From Actinomycetota bacterium (GTDB taxonomy: Bacteria > Actinomycetota > Actinomycetes > Propionibacteriales > Nocardioidaceae): a stretch of DNA of 64,000 bases. Where the stretch lies: assembly GCA_009701885.1 (NCBI GenBank), contig WLJH01000001.1, forward strand, positions 1-64,000, written 5' to 3'. The notes beneath the pieces are model-generated. The model had not been told where the DNA came from and ran no database searches. It saw only the letters and a list, made by a program, of their open reading frames with translations. The translations under genes and the position numbers were made by a program. This document shows, piece by piece, positions 55,642 through 64,000 of the stretch (positions are counted from its first letter, which is position 1; each line of letters starts with the position of its first letter).

Positions 55642-56649
55642 GTGACCACACCCTCATCCCCGTCGCCCGCGGGCCAGGACGTCGAGGTCGACCTCGTCGT
55701 CGTCGGCGCGGGCCCCACCGGCCTCTTCGCCGCCTACTACGCCGGCTTCCGCGGCCACCGCATCGCCGTCGTCGACTCGCTGCCCGAGCTCGGCGGCCAG
55801 GTGACCGCGATGTACCCCGAGAAGCAGATCCTCGACGTGGCCGGCTTCCCGTCGGTCAAGGGCCGCGACCTGGTCGCCGGCCTGGTCACGCAGGCCGCGA
55901 CCGCCGACCCGGTCTACCTCCTGGGTCGCACGGCCACCGACCTGGAGCACTCCGAGGACGGGGTCGTGCTCAGCCTCGACGACGGGACGGTCGTGCGGGC
56001 CGGCGCCATGCTCATCACCGCCGGCATCGGCAAGTTCAGCCCCCGGCCGCTGCCCGCCGGGCACGAGTTCCTCGGCCGCGGGCTGGAGTTCTTCGTCCCC
56101 TCCTTCGCCCCGTACGCCGGCAAGGACGTCGTCATCGTCGGCGGCGGCGACTCGGCGTTCGACTGGGCCGTCCACCTCGAGCCGGTCGCCAGGTCGGTCA
56201 CCCTCGTGCACCGCCGCGACGCCTTCCGCGCCCACGAGCGCACCGTGGAGCAGGTGCGCGCCTCGTCGGTCCGGATCGTCACCAAGGCCGAGCTGACCGC
56301 CCTGCGTCCCGGCCCGGACGGCCACCTCGGCGAGGTCGACATCACCGACCCGGACGGTGTGACGACGTACCCCTGCCAGGCCGTGGTGGCCGCGCTCGGC
56401 TTCGTCGCCGACCTCGGACCGATCCAGCAGTGGGGCGTGGAGGTGCAGAAGCGGCACGTCGTCGTGGACTCCTCGATGCGCACCAACCTGTCCCGGGTCT
56501 TCGCCGCCGGCGACATCACCGAGTACCCCGGCAAGGTGCGGCTCATCGCCGTCGGCTTCGGCGAGGCGGCCACAGCCGTCAACAACGCGACCGTGGCGAT
56601 CGACCCGACCGCCAAGGTCTTCCCTGGACACTCCTCGGAAGGTGGCTGA
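55642..56649 (+). CDS. Ferredoxin-NADP reductase (thioredoxin-reductase-like FNR)
   Basis: 335 residues. The FAD motif GAGPTGL (21-27) and the NADPH motif GGGDSAFDWA are present. There is no redox CxxC, so it is not a thioredoxin reductase. The C-terminal GDITEYPGKVRLIAVGFGEAATAVNN matches type 2 ferredoxin-NADP reductases. It should pass electrons to the 3Fe-4S ferredoxin encoded downstream, feeding a P450 or oxygenase for steroid attack. It is the first gene after the KstR box. Confidence 0.9.
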   Translation: MTTPSSPSPAGQDVEVDLVVVGAGPTGLFAAYYAGFRGHRIAVVDSLPELGGQVTAMYPEKQILDVAGFPSVKGRDLVAGLVTQAATADPVYLLGRTATDLEHSEDGVVLSLDDGTVVRAGAMLITAGIGKFSPRPLPAGHEFLGRGLEFFVPSFAPYAGKDVVIVGGGDSAFDWAVHLEPVARSVTLVHRRDAFRAHERTVEQVRASSVRIVTKAELTALRPGPDGHLGEVDITDPDGVTTYPCQAVVAALGFVADLGPIQQWGVEVQKRHVVVDSSMRTNLSRVFAAGDITEYPGKVRLIAVGFGEAATAVNNATVAIDPTAKVFPGHSSEGG

Positions 56650-56650
56650 C

Positions 56651-57118
56651 ATGGGTGGCGGACGCGACGGCGTGAAGATGAGCGACGCGGAGGTGCAGGC
56701 GCTGCTGGGGGAGAACCTCAAGGTGCAGATCGCCAGCAACGGCCACGACGGGTTCCCGCACCTCTCGACGCTCTTCTACGTGCTGCACGAAGGCAACATC
56801 GCCTTCTGGACCTACGGCCGCAGCCAGAAGATCCGCAACCTCGAGCGCGACCCCCGGGTCAGTGCCCTGGTCGAGGACGGCGTCGACTACTTCGAGCTGC
56901 GCGGCGCCTCGATCACCGGGCGGGCGGAGATCATCCGCGACCGCGACGGGATCCTCGAGATCGGCTCGGCCGTGGCCACCCGGATGCTGAACGCCGAGTC
57001 CTTCGAGGCGCTCGGGGACTTCGGTCGCGAGACCGTCGAGAAGCAGGCCACCAAGCGGGTCGCCGTGGTGGTCCATCCCGAGCACGTCGCGACCTGGGAC
57101 CACCGCAAGATGGTCTGA
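56651..57118 (+). CDS. PPOX-class flavin-/F420-dependent oxidase family protein
   Basis: 155 residues, split-barrel fold: MSDAEVQALLGENLKVQIASNGHDGFPHLSTLFYV, then SQKIRNLERDPRVSALVEDG, typical of pyridoxamine-phosphate-oxidase-like proteins that bind FMN or F420. GGAAGG at 56637-56642 is eight bases before ATG 56651, the chosen start; GTG 56642 is less likely. It is in the middle of the KstR-type operon, with no established step in steroid breakdown. Confidence 0.82.
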   Translation: MGGGRDGVKMSDAEVQALLGENLKVQIASNGHDGFPHLSTLFYVLHEGNIAFWTYGRSQKIRNLERDPRVSALVEDGVDYFELRGASITGRAEIIRDRDGILEIGSAVATRMLNAESFEALGDFGRETVEKQATKRVAVVVHPEHVATWDHRKMV

Positions 57119-57162
57119 CCCGAGCCCCACCGAACCCCACCGCCCCTTCGAGGAGAGTCACG

Positions 57163-57357
57163 ATGAAGATCAAGGTCGACTTCGACCTGTGCGAGTCCAA
57201 CGCCCTGTGCGAGGCCATGGCCCCCGAGGTGTTCGAGCTCGACGACGACGACTACCTGGTGGTCAAGACCGACCAGACGACCGACGAGAACATCGAGGAC
57301 GTGAAGCGCGCCGTGGCGGCCTGCCCGCGCGCCGCCATCACCCTCGTCGAGGACTGA
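57163..57357 (+). CDS. fdxD: 3Fe-4S ferredoxin, FdxD type
   Basis: 64 residues. Cysteines at C10, C16 and C54 (CESNALC ... ACPRA) hold a [3Fe-4S] cluster; Asn 13 replaces the fourth ligand of 4Fe-4S ferredoxins. GAGGAGAG precedes ATG 57163. It is followed directly by the steroid dehydrogenase gene, the same order as Rv3503c-Rv3502c in M. tuberculosis, which supports the symbol. It probably receives electrons from the reductase at 55642. Confidence 0.88.
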   Translation: MKIKVDFDLCESNALCEAMAPEVFELDDDDYLVVKTDQTTDENIEDVKRAVAACPRAAITLVED

Positions 57358-57361
57358 TCCG

Positions 57362-58273
57362 GTGGCCGAGAGCACGAGCACGTCCCTCGACGGCAAGGTC
57401 GCCGTCGTCACCGGTGCGGGCGCGGGACTGGGTCGCGCCGAGGCGCTGGCCCTGGCGGACGCCGGCGCCCGCCTGGTCCTCAACGACCTCCCGGGCGCCG
57501 CCGACGCCGTTGCCGAGGAGATCCGCGGCCGGGGCGGCGAGGCCGTCGTGGCCGCCGGTGACGTCTCCGAGCGCGCCACCGCCGACGCCATGGTCGCAGC
57601 GGCCGTCGACGGCTTCGGCTCCCTCGACGTCGTCGTCAACAACGCGGGCATGACCCGCGACCGGATGCTCTTCAACCTCTCCGACGAGGAGTGGGACGAC
57701 ATCATCCGGGTGCACCTGCGCGGGCACTTCCTGCTCTCGCGCAACGCCTCGGCCTACTGGCGGGCCAAGGCCAAGGAGACCGGTGCGCCGGTCGACGCCG
57801 CGGTCGTCAACACCGCCTCCGAGGCGTTCCTGTCCGGTCCTCCGGGCCAGGCCAACTACGCCGCCGCCAAGGCCGGCATCGCCGCCCTCACCGTGAGCAC
57901 CGCGCGTGCCATGGCCTCCTCCGGCGTCCGGGCCAACGCGATCTGCCCGCGCGCCCGCACCGCGATGACCGCGCAGGTCTTCGGCGAGGACACCTCCGGC
58001 CAGGAGGTCGACCCCTACTCGCCCGAGCACGTCGCCCCGGTCGTGGCCTACCTCGCCAGCCCGGCGGCCGCGCGGATCACCGGGCAGGTGTTCGTGGTCT
58101 ACGGCGGGATGGTCGCGCTGGTCGCGGCCCCGGTGCTCGAGGAGCGCTTCGACAAGAGCGGCACGCTCTGGACACCCGAGGACCTCGACAAGCAGCTCGG
58201 CAGCTACTTCGCCGACCGCGACCCCTCCGTCGGCTTCGCCGCCGACTCGATCATGAAGCTGAGTGCCCAGTGA
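57362..58273 (+). CDS. hsd4A: Short-chain dehydrogenase, Hsd4A-type (17beta-hydroxysteroid / side-chain hydroxyacyl-CoA dehydrogenase)
   Basis: 303 residues. NAD motif TGAGAGLGR near residue 18, NNAG and the catalytic S-Y-K set ([23 protein letters not shown]) are present. The C-terminal extension ([22 protein letters not shown]...) fits Hsd4A. Mycobacterial Hsd4A acts in cholesterol side-chain breakdown. The start GTG 57362 is four bases after the ferredoxin stop. Confidence 0.85.
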   Translation: MAESTSTSLDGKVAVVTGAGAGLGRAEALALADAGARLVLNDLPGAADAVAEEIRGRGGEAVVAAGDVSERATADAMVAAAVDGFGSLDVVVNNAGMTRDRMLFNLSDEEWDDIIRVHLRGHFLLSRNASAYWRAKAKETGAPVDAAVVNTASEAFLSGPPGQANYAAAKAGIAALTVSTARAMASSGVRANAICPRARTAMTAQVFGEDTSGQEVDPYSPEHVAPVVAYLASPAAARITGQVFVVYGGMVALVAAPVLEERFDKSGTLWTPEDLDKQLGSYFADRDPSVGFAADSIMKLSAQ

Positions 58274-59064
58274 GTGACGCAGTGAGCACGCCCCGCAGCA
58301 GCCGACTCGCCGGCAAGGTCGCCATCGTGACGGGTGCGGCCATGGGCCAAGGCGCGGCCATCGCCCGCGCCTACGTCGAGGAGGGTGCCCGCACCGTCCT
58401 CGCCGACGTGGCCAAGGACGAGGGCCAGGCGCTCGCGGCCGAGCTCGAGGCCAGCCATCCCGGGATGGCGGTCTTCGCCCACCACGACGTCTCCGACGAG
58501 GGCGCGTGGGCCACGCTGGTCGAGGAGACCAACGAGCGCTTCGGCCCGGTCACCGTGCTGGCCAACAACGCCGGCATCCTGCGCTTCGGCCAGGTCGGTC
58601 GGCTGGACCTCTCCGACGTCGAGCTGATGTACCGCGTCAACCAGCTCGGCACCCTGCTCGGGATGAACGCCGTCACCAAGACGATGCGCAAGAACGGCGG
58701 CGGCTCGATCATCAACGCCTCCTCCACCGAAGGCCTGGGCGGCATGTCCGGCTGCGTCGCCTACGGCGGCACGAAGTTCGCGATCCGCGGCATGACCAAG
58801 GGCGCCGCGCACGAGCTCGGCCCGATGGGCATCCGGGTCAACTCCGTGCACCCCGGGATGATCGACACCCCGATGACGCGTGTGCACGGGGGAGACGCGG
58901 CGATGGAGTACGGCGCCTCCAAGATCCCGCTGCGCCGGGTCGGGCACCCCGAGGACGTGGCGCCGCTCTACGTCTTCCTGGCGAGCGACGAGTCGTCGTA
59001 CATCAACGGTGCGGAGATCGCCGTCGACGGCGGCGTGACCGCCACCCACGGCTTCGGCGGCTGA
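58270..59064 (+). CDS. Short-chain dehydrogenase (3alpha/20beta-hydroxysteroid dehydrogenase-like)
   Basis: 264 residues. [12 protein letters not shown] near residue 21, NNAGILRFG, and the catalytic Ser/Tyr/Lys in [11 protein letters not shown]...[10 protein letters not shown] are present. Sequence style resembles the 3alpha,20beta-HSD/FabG3 group, an NAD-dependent steroid oxidoreductase. The start GTG 58270 overlaps the previous stop. It is the last gene of the KstR-type operon. The substrate is inferred from context. Confidence 0.85.
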   Translation: MSDAVSTPRSSRLAGKVAIVTGAAMGQGAAIARAYVEEGARTVLADVAKDEGQALAAELEASHPGMAVFAHHDVSDEGAWATLVEETNERFGPVTVLANNAGILRFGQVGRLDLSDVELMYRVNQLGTLLGMNAVTKTMRKNGGGSIINASSTEGLGGMSGCVAYGGTKFAIRGMTKGAAHELGPMGIRVNSVHPGMIDTPMTRVHGGDAAMEYGASKIPLRRVGHPEDVAPLYVFLASDESSYINGAEIAVDGGVTATHGFGG

Positions 59065-59076
59065 GCGTCTCGAGGC

Positions 59077-59679
59077 TCAGTCCCGGAGCAGGAGCCTGAC
59101 GGCGACCTCGATCTGCTGACCGGTCTCCGCTGCGGTGGAGCGACCGGTCACCCAGCCCATGAGGGCGGAGAGCCACACGTCGCCGATCACCCTGGCGATG
59201 GCGACGTCCTGGTCGTCGAACTCGGTGCGCCCGGGGTGCATGGCCCGGGTGACCATCGAGGTCATGAACATGCCGACCTGGTTGATCTCGGTCTGGACCG
59301 AGGAGTCGGCGAACATGAACGCCCGCGTGAGGGCCTCGGTGAGGTGCGGGTCGCCCTGCAGGCCGCGGCTGGTGAGCTTGAGGACCTCGATGACCCGCTC
59401 GGCAGGGGTCTGGCCGGTGAGCTGGCGCTCGCGCAGCGCCGTCTCGGTCTTCTCGAACTCGCGGCCCAGCGCGGAGACCAGCAGGTGGATCTTGGAGGGG
59501 AAGTAGCGGTAGAGGGTGCCCAGGGCGACCTCGGCCTGGTCGGCCACGGCGCGCATCTGCACGGCGTCGAACCCGCCCTGCGAGGCGAGATCGATGGTGG
59601 CGTCGAGGATGCGCTTGCGGCGCTCGCGCTGCGCGGTGGAGCCGAGCTCCTCGGTCGCCAGGCTGTGTGCTGTGCTCAT
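59077..59679 (-). CDS. kstR: KstR, TetR-family repressor of steroid degradation
   Basis: 200 residues. The DNA-binding part (QRERRKRILDATIDLASQGG, VQMRAVADQAEVALGTLYRYFPSKIHLLVSALGREF) matches mycobacterial KstR almost residue for residue, and the ligand domain (FMFADSSVQTEINQV...VIGDVWLSALMGWVTGR) matches as well. KstR represses cholesterol genes and is released by a steroid acyl-CoA. ATG 59679 is chosen over the longer frame. A KstR box lies 125 bases upstream. Confidence 0.93.
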   Translation of the reverse strand: MSTAHSLATEELGSTAQRERRKRILDATIDLASQGGFDAVQMRAVADQAEVALGTLYRYFPSKIHLLVSALGREFEKTETALRERQLTGQTPAERVIEVLKLTSRGLQGDPHLTEALTRAFMFADSSVQTEINQVGMFMTSMVTRAMHPGRTEFDDQDVAIARVIGDVWLSALMGWVTGRSTAAETGQQIEVAVRLLLRD

Positions 59680-59700
59680 GTGGCCCCCATGGTCGGGTGG

Positions 59701-59712
59701 TGGAACGTTCCA
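59701..59712. promoter_or_regulatory. Palindrome TGGAACGTTCCA before kstR
   Basis: A perfect 12-bp palindrome 22 bases upstream of the kstR start. It holds the KstR half-sites AAC and GTT but without the two-base spacer, so it is not a standard KstR box. Confidence 0.4.
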
Positions 59713-59803
59713 ACGGTAACGCTCCGCGGCATCCGTCCAGGTGAGCGACCCGGCAGCGTGACCGGGCCTCCTGCGTCTAGGCTGGTGCCGCGTGGTCCAT
59801 AAT

Positions 59804-59817
59804 AGGAACACGTTTCA
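59804..59817. promoter_or_regulatory. KstR box (one mismatch) between kstR and the glycosyltransferase operon
   Basis: AGGAACACGTTTCA differs from TnnAACnnGTTnnA only at the first base. It lies in the 247-base divergent region, 125 bases before kstR and about 110 before the GT4 start, so it could regulate both. Confidence 0.6.
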
Positions 59818-59926
59818 CTTCTTCGGCTCGTCGCCGCGCCCAGCGGTGCCGACCAGCAGTCCGGCCCAGCAGTCCGGGGGAAGTGCTTCCGGACCGTCGT
59901 ACGACCCGTCGAAGGAGAGCCAGCAG

Positions 59927-61213
59927 GTGCGCATCGCAATGCTGTCCTACCGCTCCAAGCCGCATTGCGGGGGGCAGGGGATCTACCTGCGCCACCTCAG
60001 CCGCGAGCTGGTGGCGCTGGGGCACGAGGTCGAGGTCTTCTCCGGCCAGCCCTACCCCGAGCTCGACGAGGGCGTGCGGCTCACGAAGGTGCCGAGCCTG
60101 GACCTCTACCGCGAGCCCGATCCCTTCCGCGTCCCGAAGCTGCGCGAGTTCCGCGACCGGGTCGACGTCGAGGAGTTCGCCACCATGTGCGCGGCGGGCT
60201 TCCCCGAGCCCAAGACCTTCGGCACCCGCGTGGCCCGGTTGCTGCGCGAGCGCGCCGGTGAGTTCGACATCGCCCACGACAACCAGGTGCTGGCCTACGG
60301 CATGCTCGACATCGAGCAGCAGATGCCGCTCATCACGACGCTGCACCACCCGATCACCTTCGACCGGCGCATCGACATCGCCCAGACCCGCAACCCGTGG
60401 CGCAAGTTCACCCTCAGCCGGTGGTACGGCTTCCTGAGGATGCAGGGCCGCGTGGCCCGCTCGATGCGGCTCGTCATGACGCCCTCGGAGACCTCCAAGC
60501 GCGACATCGCCACTGACTTCGGCGTCGACCCGGCACGCATGCAGGTGATCCTGCTCGGCGTCGACGACGGCTTCGTGCCGCCGACGGTGCCGCGGGTCCC
60601 CGGCCGGATCCTCGCCATGGCCAGCGCGGACGCCCCCATGAAGGGCATCGCGACCCTGCTGGAGGCCTTCGCCAAGCTGCGCACCGAGCGCGACGCCGAG
60701 CTGGTCCTCGTCACCAAGCCCAAGCCGGGCGGGCGCACGGAGAAGCTCATCGAGAAGCTCTCCATCGGCGACGCGGTCCGCTTCGTCCACGGCGTCTCGG
60801 AGGAGGAGCTGGTGGCGCTCATGGGCTCGGCCGAGGTCGCGTGCGTGCCGTCGTTCTACGAGGGCTTCTCCCTCCCGACCGCCGAGCTGATGGCCTGCGG
60901 CACCCCTCTGGTGGTGTCCCGTGCCGGCGCGATCCCCGAGGTCACCGGCCCCGACGGGGAGTGCGCCGACCTGGTCACGCCCGGCGACGTCGGCGAGCTG
61001 GAGCAGGCGCTCGCCGCGCTGCTCGACGACCCCGAGCGCCGCGAGCGGATGGGCCGCGCGGGGCGCCGTCGGGTCGAGGAGATGTTCAGCTGGCGCGCCG
61101 TGGCCGTGAAGGTCGCCGCCGCCTACGAGCAGGTCGTCGCCGAGTGGCACGAGCAGGGGCCGATGCCCGTCCAGGGGCGCAAGGGCCGGCGTACGAAGAA
61201 GTGGAGTGCCTGA
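59927..61213 (+). CDS. Glycosyltransferase family 4 protein
   Basis: 428 residues, GT-B fold. The N-terminal domain starts MLSYRSKPHCGGQGIYLRHLSREL; the donor-binding C-domain has FVHGVSEEELVALMGSAEVACVPSFYEGFSLPTAELMACGTP, the E-x7-E type motif of GT4. GTG 59927 is chosen (GAAGGAGAG seven bases upstream) because the frame above it is low-complexity. It is the first gene of a four-gene glycan/lipid-type cluster. The acceptor is unknown. Confidence 0.9.
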   Translation: MRIAMLSYRSKPHCGGQGIYLRHLSRELVALGHEVEVFSGQPYPELDEGVRLTKVPSLDLYREPDPFRVPKLREFRDRVDVEEFATMCAAGFPEPKTFGTRVARLLRERAGEFDIAHDNQVLAYGMLDIEQQMPLITTLHHPITFDRRIDIAQTRNPWRKFTLSRWYGFLRMQGRVARSMRLVMTPSETSKRDIATDFGVDPARMQVILLGVDDGFVPPTVPRVPGRILAMASADAPMKGIATLLEAFAKLRTERDAELVLVTKPKPGGRTEKLIEKLSIGDAVRFVHGVSEEELVALMGSAEVACVPSFYEGFSLPTAELMACGTPLVVSRAGAIPEVTGPDGECADLVTPGDVGELEQALAALLDDPERRERMGRAGRRRVEEMFSWRAVAVKVAAAYEQVVAEWHEQGPMPVQGRKGRRTKKWSA

Positions 61214-61216
61214 ACC

Positions 61217-61983
61217 ATGCTGACCGTTGACTTCGACCGCCTGGGCCTGCGCCCGGGAGAGCGCATCCTCGACATGGGCGCCGGCGCGGGTCGCCACGCC
61301 TTCGAGGCCTACCGCCGCGGCGGCGACGTGATCGCCTTCGACATGGACGCCGAGGAGCTGGCCCGCGTCCGCGACCTGTTCGTGGCGATGAAGGAGGCCG
61401 GCGAGGCGCCCGCCGGCGCCGAGGCCGACGTGAAGGAGGGCAACGCGCTCTCGCTGCCCTTCGCCGACGGCGAGTTCGACCGGATCGTCTGCGCCGAGGT
61501 GCTCGAGCACATCCACGAGGACGTCGCCGCGATCAAGGAGCTCGTCCGCGTCCTGCGCCCGGGCGGCACCATGGCGATCTCGGTGCCGCGCTGGCTGCCC
61601 GAGGTCGTGAACTGGAAGCTCTCCCCGGACTACCACCACGCCGAGGGTGGCCACATCCGCATCTACACCGACCACGAGCTCATCGACAAGGTCACCAAGG
61701 CCGGCCGGTCCAACGACGGCACCCCCGGCGACGCGATGGTCTACGAGGGTCGCGGCTACGCGCACGGCCTGCACACGCCGTACTGGTGGATCAAGTGCGC
61801 CGTCGGCGTGGAGAACGACGAGCACCCCGCGGTCAAGGCGTGGCACAAGCTCCTGGTCTGGGAGATCATGAAGCAGCCGACCGCCCTCAGGTTGGCCGGC
61901 AAGGTGCTCGACCCGCTGATCGGCAAGAGCCTGGTGCTCTACTTCCGCAAGCCGGAGGCCGGCGGCTCGGACGGGGCCACCGC

Positions 61984-61987
<4 letters not shown>
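61217..61987 (+). CDS. Class I SAM-dependent methyltransferase
   Basis: 256 residues. SAM motif I is DMGAGAGRHAFE (19-30), with motif II in VIAFDMD and motif IV in DRIVCAEVLEHIHED. A C-terminal ~90-residue extension (HHAEGGHIRIYTDHEL ... YWWIKCAVG) resembles those of lipid or glycan methyltransferases. It starts three bases after the glycosyltransferase stop and overlaps the next gene by four bases. Confidence 0.88.
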
Positions 61988-63752
<1,765 letters not shown>

Positions 63753-63793
63753 GTTTTCGCGGTCAGGCACCCGCCGTCGCTGGAAGGACACGC

Positions 63794-64000
63794 ATGTCGA
63801 TCGGCATCTCCGAGGAGCACACCGAGCTCGCCGCCAGCCTGCGCGGGTGGGCCGCCGACGCGGGGGGCCTCGCGGCAGCCCGGGCCGCCGAGGGTGACCC
63901 CGGCGCGCGCTTCGACGACGCCTGGAAGGCCAGCGTCGAGATGGGCCTGGTGACGATCGCGGTGCCGGAGTCCCAGGGCGGCGGGGGCGGCACCATGCTC
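63794..64000 (+). CDS. Acyl-CoA dehydrogenase, 5' part (FadE34-like)
   Basis: Only 69 codons lie in the window. MSIGISEEHTELAASLRGW and the following FDDAWKASVEMGLVTIAVPE are a typical acyl-CoA dehydrogenase N-terminal helical domain. In M. tuberculosis fadE34 adjoins kstR, and a KstR-like box precedes this gene, so a steroid side-chain acyl-CoA dehydrogenase is likely. The FAD-binding and catalytic parts lie beyond the edge. Confidence 0.8.
   Translation, partial: MSIGISEEHTELAASLRGWAADAGGLAAARAAEGDPGARFDDAWKASVEMGLVTIAVPESQGGGGGTML

Noticed and set aside
55642..56649. Thioredoxin reductase
   Set aside because: The fold is similar, but the catalytic CxxC is missing and a ferredoxin gene follows in the operon.
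59701..59712. TGGAACGTTCCA as a standard KstR box
   Set aside because: The AAC and GTT half-sites are adjacent, without the two-base spacer the consensus requires.

Overview
The window is very GC-rich DNA with GTG starts, 1-4 base gene overlaps and several apparently leaderless promoters. This points to a high-GC actinobacterium. Gene content (kstR and a KstR-type regulon, htdX-fabG4-fadA2, a 3Fe-4S ferredoxin beside a steroid dehydrogenase, ligB, PAC2 protein, several TetR regulators) fits a steroid/fatty-acid degrading member of the Nocardioidaceae such as Nocardioides. The genus is an inference; no rRNA or other marker lies in the window.

Layout. 1-2.4 kb: accessory edge with one end of an insertion sequence (23-bp repeats, TGTCAA terminus), a gene whose 5' end that element appears to have cut off, a frameshifted AbiEii-type nucleotidyltransferase, and an ERCC4 nuclease fused to an Lsr2-like DNA-binding tail. 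2.6-6.7 kb: a lipoprotein and a three-gene ABC-2 exporter. 6.8-18.4 kb: housekeeping genes (aconitase behind a 30-bp palindrome, thiamine-binding protein, DUF3105 protein, M3 peptidase, YjbQ, a LexA-box gene, Nudix, SMP-30, dxs, an HExxH lipoprotein). 18.5-24.8 kb: fadA-fadB beta-oxidation operon, PAC2 protein and two tandem TesB thioesterases. 24.9-33.3 kb: exported M23 protein, then htdX-fabG4 divergent from fadA2, a TetR regulator with a short membrane protein, ligB and an ECI-type enoyl-CoA isomerase. 33.3-47.2 kb: molybdopterin oxidoreductase, AlkA-like glycosylase, broken double-SCP2 protein, phospholipase-D protein, exported beta-helix pair, uvrB, a channel with an unusual filter, MFS transporter and small proteins.

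47.2-54.8 kb holds the most unusual system. Five translationally coupled genes encode a GAF-PP2C phosphatase, a cellulose-synthase-like glycosyltransferase with a ~150-residue insertion, a STAS antagonist, an RsbW-type ATPase, and a GH26-like/acyltransferase fusion. A response regulator is divergent. It looks like an envelope polysaccharide synthase with its own partner-switching module and no sigma factor nearby.

55.4-64 kb is a KstR-controlled steroid region: ferredoxin reductase, flavin-type oxidase, ferredoxin, two SDRs, kstR, and the start of a FadE acyl-CoA dehydrogenase. A glycosyltransferase/methyltransferase/alpha-alpha-toroid cluster sits inside it. Candidate KstR boxes (TnnAACnnGTTnnA) lie at 33310, 55545, 59804 (one mismatch) and 63739 (one mismatch). 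They tie the isomerase/molybdoenzyme pair at 33.3 kb to the steroid region.

Two genes (678-1402 and 36546-37486) each lack one base. They are either pseudogenes or sequencing errors. No tRNA, rRNA or CRISPR array was seen. No gene-free stretch exceeds 300 bases; the longest (2380-2642) holds nothing recognisable.
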